Source: Lacticigenium naphthae DSM 19658 (lineage in GTDB: Bacteria; Bacillota; Bacilli; Lactobacillales; Carnobacteriaceae_A). Taken from it: a DNA stretch of 64,000 nucleotides. A program made the position numbers and the translations under genes. How positions within the stretch are numbered: position 1 is the stretch's first letter; every line of letters starts with the position of its first letter. The stretch is from assembly GCF_000425865.1 (NCBI RefSeq), contig NZ_AUEG01000001.1, forward strand, positions 248,001 to 312,000, in the 5' to 3' direction. The notes beneath the pieces were generated by a model. The model did no database searches. It had not been told where the DNA came from and was given only the letters and a program-made list of their open reading frames with translations. Shown in pieces: positions 38,691 to 46,828 of the stretch.

Positions 38691-39272
38691 TTAAAAAGAA
38701 TCAGCAAATACTTTTCTGTTTTTATAGAAATAGTCTATCCCCGAATAAAGAGTGAAAAACAAACAAATATAGAGTAATATTTGCGCCATCGGAATTCCGA
38801 TAGCGTTAAAAGGGAAATTATTTAAAAACAGTAATACGATCGCCAACATTTGAGTTGCCGTTTTAATCTTTCCAGGCCAAGCTGCTGCTAAGACCATACC
38901 ACCTTGTTCGACCAAGAGTAATCTTAACCCTGTTACTGCCAACTCACGGCACACAATTAAAGCAACTACCCAGGCTGGAGCAAGTTCTAATTCAACTAAG
39001 AGTATAAAAGCAGTCATCACTAACATTTTATCAGCTAATGGATCAGCAAACTTCCCAAAATTAGTAACAATTCCTTGTTTTCGGGCAATTTTGCCATCCA
39101 ACCAATCTGTTATGCTTGCGATTGAAAAAAGAAAAGCTGCTAAGAACAATTGCAAAGAGATAGAAGATCCTGCAATCATATAATTGGCTCCATTTACTGG
39201 GAAAACAACTATCCCTATAAATAGGGGGATAATTAAAATTCTAAATACTGTTAATTTATTGGGCAAGTTCAC
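38691..39272 (-). CDS. pgsA: CDP-diacylglycerol--glycerol-3-phosphate 3-phosphatidyltransferase
   Basis: 193 residues, an integral membrane enzyme that makes phosphatidylglycerol phosphate. The CDP-alcohol phosphotransferase signature DG-x2-AR-x8-G-x3-D-x3-D is seen in DGKIARKQGIVTNFGKFADPLAD, with several hydrophobic segments on both sides. It is the last gene of a ymfI-rodZ-pgsA run, in the order found in Bacilli (ymfI-ymfM-pgsA-cinA-recA). Its terminator separates it from cinA. Confidence 0.96.
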   Translation of the reverse strand: MNLPNKLTVFRILIIPLFIGIVVFPVNGANYMIAGSSISLQLFLAAFLFSIASITDWLDGKIARKQGIVTNFGKFADPLADKMLVMTAFILLVELELAPAWVVALIVCRELAVTGLRLLLVEQGGMVLAAAWPGKIKTATQMLAIVLLFLNNFPFNAIGIPMAQILLYICLFFTLYSGIDYFYKNRKVFADSF

Positions 39273-39308
39273 AAAAATATCCTCCAGTTTCTAAACATTT
39301 CTTCAAAT

Positions 39309-40208
39309 TTAAGGATTGATTTGGAATTCAATATCTTGTCTAACTATTCCTTCCGCTTCCGGAGCATATTCTACTACTTGTTCTCCAATAGTGATGACAG
39401 TAGCTGAAGCATTTCCGATGACCAAATTTACAGACTTGTTATTTGAACCAATTGTCGTCTGTAGTGATTGACCGTCTGTGATTAGTCCCTGTTCGATTTC
39501 TGAACCATCTACTTTAATGCTCACCCAACTATCCCCATTTTCAGCTGTTAGAGAAAGGCTAATGTCTTCATTCACAGAAGTTAAAGTATAAATAGTCGAC
39601 GAACCATTTGATGATTCTAATTGTAACGATGGATCCTCAGTCTCTTCTTCAGAAGAATCTTTGTCTTTTTCAGTTTCAGTTTCATCAACATCTTCTTGCA
39701 TTGAATTTTCTTCATTATTTTCTTCAGGGTTTTCTTCATTTTCTTCAGATGTATCAACTACAATATTAGTTGTTTCGTCTTCTACAAAAAACGAGTTTTC
39801 AGAATCACTATTTGTACGGATAGCAAAATAGATAGCCAATACAATAGTCATAACTAAAAAAACTACAAGTATCGTAGGGAGATTATCTTTTATGGAATCT
39901 CCAAATGAGGACCCTCGAGATTGTGACCTTGTTTGCGTACTTGTCAATTTTTCAGTGTACGGTTGATCCTTAGGTCCAGGAATATAGTCCGTATATTCAG
40001 ATAAAAGATTTTCGCCATTTAACCCGACAGTATCCGCATATTGTTTTATAAATGCACGTACATAAAAGTTTCCAGGAAGAACATCTAAGTTTCCTTCTTC
40101 AATTGCAACTAGATACCGTTTTTGAATTTTGGTAATTTGCTGTAAATCATCTAACGTATATCCTTTTTCTATTCTTGCTGCCTTAAGCTTTTCGCCTACT
40201 TCACTCAC
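39309..40208 (-). CDS. rodZ: RodZ-like membrane protein with cytoplasmic HTH (YmfM)
   Basis: 299 residues. N-terminal Cro/CI-type HTH (about 1-70: GEKLKAARIEKGYTLDDLQQI), basic linker, one membrane helix (about 110-127, LPTILVVFLVMTIVLAIYFAI), an acidic E/D/S-rich linker (about 140-195) and a C-terminal extracellular DUF4115 domain. In rods RodZ links MreB to the elongation machinery; in cocci and short rods it still helps envelope synthesis. B. subtilis YmfM is the orthologue. Co-directional with ymfI and pgsA. Confidence 0.9.
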   Translation of the reverse strand: MSEVGEKLKAARIEKGYTLDDLQQITKIQKRYLVAIEEGNLDVLPGNFYVRAFIKQYADTVGLNGENLLSEYTDYIPGPKDQPYTEKLTSTQTRSQSRGSSFGDSIKDNLPTILVVFLVMTIVLAIYFAIRTNSDSENSFFVEDETTNIVVDTSEENEENPEENNEENSMQEDVDETETEKDKDSSEEETEDPSLQLESSNGSSTIYTLTSVNEDISLSLTAENGDSWVSIKVDGSEIEQGLITDGQSLQTTIGSNNKSVNLVIGNASATVITIGEQVVEYAPEAEGIVRQDIEFQINP

Positions 40209-40302
40209 GTATACTCACCTACCCGTTTCATTTCATGAGTTCTTGTAACCATATCAAAAAAATTATAACATATATCACACGGTCCGTATAGGGACAATCT
40301 TT

Positions 40303-41028
40303 TCAAATTGGCCAACCTCCACTAATAGTGATGGCTTGTCCCGTTAAATAACCTGATTCTTTTTGCAAAAGCTGTTTAACCCAAAAACTTATATCTAAGG
40401 GATCTCCCATTCTACCCAACGGAATATTTTGCGTTAGTTCTTCTCTTTCACTTACTGTTAATTGTTGATTCATTTTGGTTTCAATAGCTCCTGGCAGAAC
40501 CGCATTTACTGTTATTCCTAAACTCGCAACTTCCTTACTATATGCTTTAACAAAGGATACTTGAGCCCCTTTAGTTGTACTATAAAATACTTCCATTGCA
40601 CTTCCATATTCCGCATAGACTGAGCTGATAAAAACAATTCTACCTTGTGAGGACTTAGAAAGTTTTTCCTGTAAGAGCTGTATTAATCTAACCGGGGTCT
40701 TCACATGGACTTTCCACATATCATCCATAGCTTGAGACGAAAGTTGATCTAAGAGATTGTAGTCTGTGTATCCATTTGCAAAAACTACTCCATCCAACGA
40801 GAATATCCCCTCTACGAAAAAACCGATTTTATCCTCTTCAGTCATATCCAACTGGTAACCAAAAAACTCCTGATCTGTATACGCCTCACTAAATTCTCTG
40901 ACGAGTCGATCGACCCTGTTCATTTGGGTGTTAGCGTGGAGATATAATGACCAACCATCCTCAGCTAATAATTTGGCAATAGAAGCCCCGATATCTCCAC
41001 TTGCTCCCATAATCAATACATGTTTCAT
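40303..41028 (-). CDS. ymfI: SDR-family reductase YmfI (EF-P 5-aminopentanone reductase)
   Basis: 241 residues of the short-chain dehydrogenase family. Cofactor-binding GASGDIGASIAKLL near residue 8, catalytic SSVYAEYG with YSTTKGA (Tyr-x3-Lys) and a C-terminal GQAITISGG. In B. subtilis YmfI reduces 5-aminopentanone on EF-P Lys32 to 5-aminopentanol; that activity is transferred here by homology and gene neighbourhood. It has an own promoter at 41196-41225, inside the gap on its 5' side, and ribosome site AGAGGAG. efp (61618-62175) keeps the target lysine. Confidence 0.85.
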   Translation of the reverse strand: MKHVLIMGASGDIGASIAKLLAEDGWSLYLHANTQMNRVDRLVREFSEAYTDQEFFGYQLDMTEEDKIGFFVEGIFSLDGVVFANGYTDYNLLDQLSSQAMDDMWKVHVKTPVRLIQLLQEKLSKSSQGRIVFISSVYAEYGSAMEVFYSTTKGAQVSFVKAYSKEVASLGITVNAVLPGAIETKMNQQLTVSEREELTQNIPLGRMGDPLDISFWVKQLLQKESGYLTGQAITISGGWPI

Positions 41029-41195
41029 TTGATCTCCTCTTTCAATAGTACAAAAATCAGTACAAAAACTGCTACTCTTTTCCGGTTAATTTCATTGAAT
41101 ACAGGAATGCCTGATCGTCTTTTTATTACCATAAATCCTATTTGATTTTCCAATTAGATAATGGAGACTAGCTTGTTCTTATCTGTAAATACTTC

Positions 41196-41225
41196 ATTAT
41201 AAAGATAGAATTCTCAAACATTCAA
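41196..41225 (-). promoter_or_regulatory. Promoter of ymfI-rodZ-pgsA
   Basis: -35 TTGAAT (41220-41225), 18-bp spacer and a perfect -10 TATAAT (41196-41201), about 170 bp before ymfI and inside the gene-poor gap. Confidence 0.6.
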
Positions 41226-41267
41226 TTAGATAAACAAATGTTTAACTTCTGAAAAACGACTTCCTGC

Positions 41268-41474
41268 TTACTCTATAATTGAAAGAAATACACGGAAACT
41301 ACATTGATTTAGCATAACAGTAAAAAACCTTGACATTAAAAGCATACTATTGGTTCTCTTGTACTCTTGATCTTTATAACCGATTTTACTTCTTACTTAT
41401 TTTGAGTATGCTTCAGTCAAATCTTTTTACATGAAGTCAATATTGGTGAAAAGATCATCTAATGGACCTCCATC
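41268..41474 (-). pseudogene. Possible degenerate M16 peptidase fragment (ymfF/ymfH position)
   Basis: A 69-codon stretch on the minus strand broken by two in-frame stops reads DGGPLDDLFTNIDFM, then KDLTEAYSK, then KIGYKDQEYKRTNSMLLM. The last part faintly recalls the middle of YmfH-type M16 peptidases. No start or ribosome site is visible. The 671-bp gap between ymfI and nupQ holds no intact gene; in many Bacilli ymfF and ymfH (M16 zinc peptidase-like) occupy this spot. The resemblance is weak and could be chance. Confidence 0.25.
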
Positions 41475-41662
41475 CTTAAAAAGACACCCTGAAGCTCACT
41501 CTGCTATTCAATTCACTTAATTTTAAGATAGTACTACAGCCTGACCATCTTTTTCTTCGGAACTAAGCATCTTTTTTTCAATTTCATACTTACGAATTCC
41601 TATAGATTTTAAACACTGATCTATATTACTACATGATAACCACAAACAAAGAATTATTCCAC

Positions 41663-41693
41663 AAAAAAAGCTGGGAAAGCCCAGCTTTTTTTT
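41663..41693. terminator. Bidirectional terminator after nupQ
   Basis: AAAGCTGGG and CCCAGCTTT pair around a 4-base loop; T runs follow on both strands. It ends the nupOPQ transcript. Confidence 0.93.
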
Positions 41694-41699
41694 AAATAG

Positions 41700-42656
41700 T
41701 TATTTTGATTTAATATATGTTTTACCATTTGCTGCAGGTCCTCTTGATTTACCAATTACAAATACTAAAGCTAAGATTGTAATGATATAAGGAGCAACTT
41801 GCAACCATACTGAAGGAATATCTTGGATCACTGGAATATAATTACCTGTTACAGCTAAACTTTGTGCAAATCCAAAGAATATCGCTGCTCCCATAGCTCC
41901 TAAAGGATTCCATTTACCAAAGATCATAGCTGCCATTGAAATAAACCCTTGACCAGCTATAGTAGAAGCGGAGAAGTTACTTGCGATCGCTTGAGCTTGA
42001 ATTGCTCCACCCATACCTCCCAAGAAACCTGAAAGTAAAACACCAGCATATTTCATTAAGTAAACATTAATTCCTAATGTATCAGCTGCTTGCGGATGTT
42101 CTCCAACGGAACGTAAACGTAATCCGAATTTAGTTTTGAATAATAGGAACCAACATAAAATAGCAATTCCGATACCTACGAAAGCAGGCAGGGATGTATT
42201 TGTAAATAAAATTGGCCCAATGAAAGGAATATCTGAAAGTACAGGGAATGTGAAGAAACCAAACCGTGCTTTTATAAAATCTGTTTGTCTAGCACCATAA
42301 ATAATATTTGTCAAAAATACGGCTAAAGCTGGTGCCATTAAATTAATAACCGTTCCCGATATGATATGATCTGCACGCCAGTGCACTGTTGCTACAGCAT
42401 GGAAAAAAGAAAATACAAATCCAATTGCTCCACCGACCAACATTCCTATCCAAGGGGTTAGAGATCCGAAAGTATCCGCCATTGCAAGGTTAAATACGAC
42501 TGAAGAAAAAGCACCCATCACCATAATTCCTTCTAACCCCACATTGACAATCCCACTTCGCTCAGAGAAAGTACCTCCCAAGGCTGTTAGTATCAAAGGA
42601 GCAGAATAGATTAAAGCTGATGCGATAACATTTTGTAAAACAGCAGTTACATTCAT
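41700..42656 (-). CDS. nupQ: Nucleoside ABC transporter permease (NupQ/YufQ type)
   Basis: 318 residues, highly hydrophobic, typical of the BMP-family permease (RbsC/YufQ-like): GTFSERSGIVNVGLEGIMVMGAF near the start and GRLYF-like membrane helices, GAIQAQAIASNFSA, and IAGQGFISMAAMIFGKWNPLG towards the end. It pairs with NupP to carry nucleosides. Overlaps nupP by 4 bp. Sequence ends before a strong terminator. Confidence 0.92.
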   Translation of the reverse strand: MNVTAVLQNVIASALIYSAPLILTALGGTFSERSGIVNVGLEGIMVMGAFSSVVFNLAMADTFGSLTPWIGMLVGGAIGFVFSFFHAVATVHWRADHIISGTVINLMAPALAVFLTNIIYGARQTDFIKARFGFFTFPVLSDIPFIGPILFTNTSLPAFVGIGIAILCWFLLFKTKFGLRLRSVGEHPQAADTLGINVYLMKYAGVLLSGFLGGMGGAIQAQAIASNFSASTIAGQGFISMAAMIFGKWNPLGAMGAAIFFGFAQSLAVTGNYIPVIQDIPSVWLQVAPYIITILALVFVIGKSRGPAANGKTYIKSK

Positions 42657-43801
42657 TCTTTATCCTCCTTCTTATCTGCTTTTTCCGTTCCGGATAAAGA
42701 CTCTGGTGTTCCACTCGCTTTATCAGAATCATGTTTTTCTATAGGTCCAGCAGTTTTCTTTTTATTTCTTTCAAGGAAAAAGCGAATGACATAATTTGCT
42801 CCTACAAAGAAAATTATAAAGGCAATTACTATATCAACTACTTCACTTGGTACACCTACTGCTAAAGGCATACTTGAACCACCAATTTTTAAAGCACCAA
42901 ATAATAAAGCAGCAAATATGATCCCAATAGGATTACTCAAGCCGAGTAATGCAACAGCCAATCCATCAAAACCTAGGGTAGGGACGGCACCTTGAACAAA
43001 TACATTTTGGAAATTACCCAAACCTTCCATTGCTCCACCAAGTCCTGCCAACGCTCCACTTAATAACATGGAAACAATGATTGTTCGTTTTGTGCTCATT
43101 CCTGCATATTTGGAAGCCATCGGGTTTAATCCAACAGCCCGAATTTCATAGCCCGTTGTTGTTTTCTTAATTAATACCCAAACAAGAAATGCCATTATTA
43201 AAGAAATAAATATTCCCGCGTGCAATGTTGAATTATTAGTTAAATCAGTCAGCCATTCCATCCTTAAGCTAGCAGCCTCAGGAATTCTTGGAGTTGAATC
43301 ATTTGAATCTGTCATTACATTTCTAATTAAATAATTAACAGTATATAGCGATGTATGATTAAGCATGATTGTAACAATAACTTCACTTACTCCAAAAAAC
43401 GCACGTAAGAAACCTGCAATACCTGCCCATAAAGCACCCGCTAGAACACCTGCTAAAATACTGAGCGGCAATAAAATTGGACTAGGCAGACTAGGAAAAG
43501 ATATAGCAAACCAAACTGATCCCGTCCAACCAAGTAACGCTTGTCCAGCAACTCCGATATTAAAGAACCCCGCAATGTTCGCTAAAGCAAAGCCTAAAGC
43601 TGTCATTATTAACGGAGCAGTTTGTCTCAATGTTTCCCCGATATAGAATGGAGTCCCAAAAGCCCCTTTGAACATTGCACTATACCCTTCAATCGGATTG
43701 AAGTTAAATACGAGCATAATAATTGCGCCTATGAGAAATCCCATTAAAACAGACAGAATCGGGACGAGTAAATTATTTAAAGTTTGTCTTTTATCATTCA
43801 T
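42653..43801 (-). CDS. nupP: Nucleoside ABC transporter permease (NupP/YufP type)
   Basis: 382 residues with around eight to ten membrane segments and typical family motifs (GFALANIAGFFNIGVAGQALLGW, GFLRAFFGVSEVIVTIMLNHTS, GLGGAMEGLGN, GFDGLAVALLGLSNPIGII). The last 50 residues are a charged cytoplasmic tail (KKKTAGPIEKHDSDKASG...EKADKKEDKE), not seen in every homologue. Overlaps both nupO and nupQ by 8 and 4 bp, so translation is coupled. Confidence 0.92.
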   Translation of the reverse strand: MNDKRQTLNNLLVPILSVLMGFLIGAIIMLVFNFNPIEGYSAMFKGAFGTPFYIGETLRQTAPLIMTALGFALANIAGFFNIGVAGQALLGWTGSVWFAISFPSLPSPILLPLSILAGVLAGALWAGIAGFLRAFFGVSEVIVTIMLNHTSLYTVNYLIRNVMTDSNDSTPRIPEAASLRMEWLTDLTNNSTLHAGIFISLIMAFLVWVLIKKTTTGYEIRAVGLNPMASKYAGMSTKRTIIVSMLLSGALAGLGGAMEGLGNFQNVFVQGAVPTLGFDGLAVALLGLSNPIGIIFAALLFGALKIGGSSMPLAVGVPSEVVDIVIAFIIFFVGANYVIRFFLERNKKKTAGPIEKHDSDKASGTPESLSGTEKADKKEDKE

Positions 43802-45368
43802 GAATTGTTTCCTCCTCTGCTGTTGGATTTTCGACAGAAGCTCTCGCTTTTTCTAAGGAAGATCCTGCCATTAGCAAACCTAATTCTTCTTCTGATGTTT
43901 CTTCAGGTTTAACGATAGCAGCAATTTTTCCTTCATACATAACAGCAATTCTATCTGAAACATTCATAACTTCGTCCAATTCAAAACTTACTAATAATAC
44001 CGCACGATCATTATCCCTTTGTTCAATCAAACGTGAATGAATATACTCGATTGCTCCTACATCTAATCCTCTAGTAGGTTGTGCAGCAATCAGTAAAGAA
44101 GGATTTCTATCCACTTCTCTTGCGATAATCGCTTTTTGCTGATTACCTCCGGAAAGTGAAGCGATTGGTTCAGAAACAGATTGTAGCCGGACATCAAACT
44201 CTTCAGCCAATTTTTCAGCATAACTACGCATTTTACCCTGATTCAGAAAACCATTCTTACTTAATGGCTCTTTGTAATAGGTCTGCAAAGCCATGTTTTC
44301 TTCCACAGACATAGGTAAGACTAATCCTACTCTATGACGATCTTCAGGTATATGTCCCAATCCAGATTCTGTAATTTTTCGCGGTACATTATTTTGAATT
44401 TCCTTACCTTGTAATGTTATCTTTCCACTTTCCACTTTTGTCATTCCTGAAATAGCCTGAATTAATTCCGATTGCCCATTGCCATCAATTCCCGCAATTC
44501 CCAAAACTTCTCCAGCATGAACTTCTAGTGAAAGTCCTTTTACTTTTTCAATCCCTCGAGAGTCTTTAACTGTGATATTATCTACCGAAAGAATTGTTTC
44601 TTTTGGTTCGGAGGGTACTTTATCTACTTTAAATGAAACAGAACGGCCGACCATCATATTTGCAAGCTCTTGTTGACTTGTTTCCTTGACGTTTACTGTA
44701 TCTATACTTTTCCCTCTCCGTATAACCGTACATCTATCTGCAACTCGCTTAATTTCATCCAGTTTGTGGGTAATAATAATAATAGATTTTCCTTCTTTTG
44801 TTAATGAGCGCATAATTTTAATTAGTTCGTCAATTTCTTGAGGAGTCAAAACTGCTGTTGGTTCATCTAAAATTAAAATTTCTGCTCCACGATAGATTAC
44901 TTTTAAAATTTCCGCACGTTGTTGCATTCCTACTGTAATATCCTCAACTCGAGCAGAAGGATCAACTATCAATCCATAGCGATCTGAGAGTTCTTTAATT
45001 TCTTTCCGCGCTGATTTTTGATCTAAAAAACCTGATTTTGTTTTTTCACTACCTAAAATAATGTTTTCCGTAACAGTGAAATCATCTACCAGCATAAAGT
45101 GCTGATGCACCATGCCTATTCCTAAAAGATTAGCAGCGTTAGGTGAGTCAATCGTCGCTTTCTCACCGTTGACCAGTATATCACCAGATGTTGGTTCGAG
45201 TAATCCAGATAAGATATTCATCAAAGTCGATTTCCCTGCTCCATTTTCGCCTAGAAGAGCGTGGATTTCTCCTTTTTTAACACTTAAATTAATATTGTCA
45301 TTCGCTTTAAAATTACCGAATTGTTTAGTAATTCCACGCATCTCAATAACATTTTCAATTTGTGACAC
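43794..45368 (-). CDS. nupO: Nucleoside ABC transporter ATP-binding protein (NupO/YufO type)
   Basis: 524 residues with two ABC modules. First: Walker A LLGENGAGKSTL, Walker B ILILDEPTAVLTP. Second (from about 250) is degenerate in its P-loop (AGIDGNGQSELIQ) and has signature LSGGNQQKA and SLLIAAQPTRGLDVG, the usual sugar/nucleoside-type tandem pattern. It energises the NupPQ permease. Start is GTG 45368 with an upstream AGGGAGTGAAGGG site. Sits 213 bp after bmpA; a terminator lies in that gap, so expression may be from read-through. Confidence 0.94.
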   Translation of the reverse strand: MSQIENVIEMRGITKQFGNFKANDNINLSVKKGEIHALLGENGAGKSTLMNILSGLLEPTSGDILVNGEKATIDSPNAANLLGIGMVHQHFMLVDDFTVTENIILGSEKTKSGFLDQKSARKEIKELSDRYGLIVDPSARVEDITVGMQQRAEILKVIYRGAEILILDEPTAVLTPQEIDELIKIMRSLTKEGKSIIIITHKLDEIKRVADRCTVIRRGKSIDTVNVKETSQQELANMMVGRSVSFKVDKVPSEPKETILSVDNITVKDSRGIEKVKGLSLEVHAGEVLGIAGIDGNGQSELIQAISGMTKVESGKITLQGKEIQNNVPRKITESGLGHIPEDRHRVGLVLPMSVEENMALQTYYKEPLSKNGFLNQGKMRSYAEKLAEEFDVRLQSVSEPIASLSGGNQQKAIIAREVDRNPSLLIAAQPTRGLDVGAIEYIHSRLIEQRDNDRAVLLVSFELDEVMNVSDRIAVMYEGKIAAIVKPEETSEEELGLLMAGSSLEKARASVENPTAEEETIHE

Positions 45369-45517
45369 TGTCCCTTCACTCCCTTACTTCTTCTATAAAA
45401 TAATACTTTCTCATTATACACAATAAATAGGCTTTCATACAGTTAAATAAAACAATTGTTTATATTTTTTAACCGCTTTCTTAATTTTATAGATATCACG
45501 CAAAAAAATCAACCATA

Positions 45518-45552
45518 AAAAAAAAAAGATCGGAGATATGATCTCCGATCTT
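45518..45552 (-). terminator. Terminator between bmpA and nupO
   Basis: AAGATCGGAGAT pairs with ATCTCCGATCTT around a short loop; about ten T follow on the minus strand. It should lower nupOPQ expression relative to bmpA. Confidence 0.93.
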
Positions 45553-45581
45553 GGAAACTTCTCAAAAAACTTAAAGTAGTT

Positions 45582-46673
45582 TTATTGAGGTGCTTCAGGT
45601 ACTTCAATTTCTCCGTCTATAATTTGTTGTCTATATTCTTCAACGCTAGCCCAAGCTTCATCAGACAAGTTTCCTTGAACTAAGTCAACTCCGTCATCAG
45701 CTAAACCAAAGTTACTTATTTCGCCACCAGGGAAGTTACCTTCCATTGATTGGTTAGCAAGGTCTTGAACAGCTTGACCTACGCCTTTGATTGTTGAAGT
45801 CAAAGTTAGGTTTCCATCACTATAGTTACCTTCTTCTGATTGGTCACGGTCAACACCGATAACCCATAGGTCATTGTCAGATCCAGCATTCATGCGGTCA
45901 ATTGCTTCAGAGAATACACCGTTTCCTGTGTCTCCAGATGCGTGATAAATTATGTCAGCCCCATTACTGAACATACCTGCTGCAATTTGTTTACCTGTAG
46001 CAGCATCTCCAAACGATCCTGCGTATTGAACATCGACTGTAATATCTTCATTTACTGCTTCAACACCAGCAACGAATCCTGCTTCAAAGCGGTCAATAAC
46101 AGCACTTTCTTGTCCTCCAACAAAACCTACATAATCAGTTTGAGTTGTTTCAGCAGCTGCTACACCAGCCAAGAATGCTGCTTCATGATCTTTAAACAAA
46201 ACAGATGCTACATTATCTTCTTCGATAACTTCATCGATGATAACAAAATGTTGATCAGGATTTTGAGTAGCTACGTCAGCCATTGCTGGTTGAAGTTTGT
46301 ATCCAATTCCATAAATCAAGTCAAAATCAGATTGTAAAGCTGTGTTTAAGTTTGTAACAAATTGAGAATCATCATCTGATTGAATATATGTATATCCATC
46401 AGAACCTTCTTCAAGTCCGTGTTCTTCTCCCCATGCTTCCATACCTTCCCAAGCTGATTGGTTAAATGATTTGTCATCGACTCCGCCGATATCAGTAACC
46501 ATAACTACTGAGAATTCACCATTTGCAGAACTTTCTTCAGTAGTATCTTCTGTTGTTTCAGAAGTATCTGTTGTGTCCACTGTTTCTTCTGCGTCTTCTC
46601 CACCACATGCTGCAAGAACAAATGTTGAAGCAAATCCTAAAGCAATTAAACTTCTAAGATTTCTTTTCTTCAC
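45582..46673 (-). CDS. bmpA: BMP-family nucleoside-binding lipoprotein (NupN/BmpA)
   Basis: 363 residues. Lipoprotein signal with box LAAC; the lipidated Cys is residue 23, so the solute-binding domain sits outside the membrane. BMP-family motifs: VMVTDIGGVDDKSFNQSAWEG, GFVGGQESAVIDRFEAGFVAG, IIYHASGDTGNGVF and VIGVDRDQSEEG. It captures nucleosides for NupOPQ. A T/E/D/S-rich linker follows the signal. The start is GTG 46673, because GGGGG lies 8 bases upstream and the lipid signal begins there; an in-frame ATG at 46763 would precede the signal with polar residues. Confidence 0.93.
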   Translation of the reverse strand: MKKRNLRSLIALGFASTFVLAACGGEDAEETVDTTDTSETTEDTTEESSANGEFSVVMVTDIGGVDDKSFNQSAWEGMEAWGEEHGLEEGSDGYTYIQSDDDSQFVTNLNTALQSDFDLIYGIGYKLQPAMADVATQNPDQHFVIIDEVIEEDNVASVLFKDHEAAFLAGVAAAETTQTDYVGFVGGQESAVIDRFEAGFVAGVEAVNEDITVDVQYAGSFGDAATGKQIAAGMFSNGADIIYHASGDTGNGVFSEAIDRMNAGSDNDLWVIGVDRDQSEEGNYSDGNLTLTSTIKGVGQAVQDLANQSMEGNFPGGEISNFGLADDGVDLVQGNLSDEAWASVEEYRQQIIDGEIEVPEAPQ

Positions 46674-46784
46674 TATAAAAACCCCCGTATTATGTTGTAG
46701 TATGAAATAGAAGTCATTTCCTACTCCATCCTCATGGAATATGTTACCATTTTTTCCGAACAAAGGAAAGTCTATTTACGATAA

Positions 46785-46800
46785 TTGAAACCGTTTTTCA
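46785..46800. promoter_or_regulatory. cre-like palindrome upstream of bmpA
   Basis: The plus strand reads TTGAAACCGTTTTTCA. It has the TGAAA-CCG-T core and a TCA end of a CcpA catabolite site but contains one extra T. It lies about 110 bp upstream of the bmpA start, in the bmpA promoter region. Low confidence. Confidence 0.3.
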
Positions 46801-46828
46801 TAAAAATTGTTTGGAAGTTAATCGTTTT

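Noticed and set aside
45942-46337. Plus-strand frame of 131 codons rich in Cys and Ser
   Set aside because: It is an antisense shadow of bmpA; its composition reflects the complementary codons.
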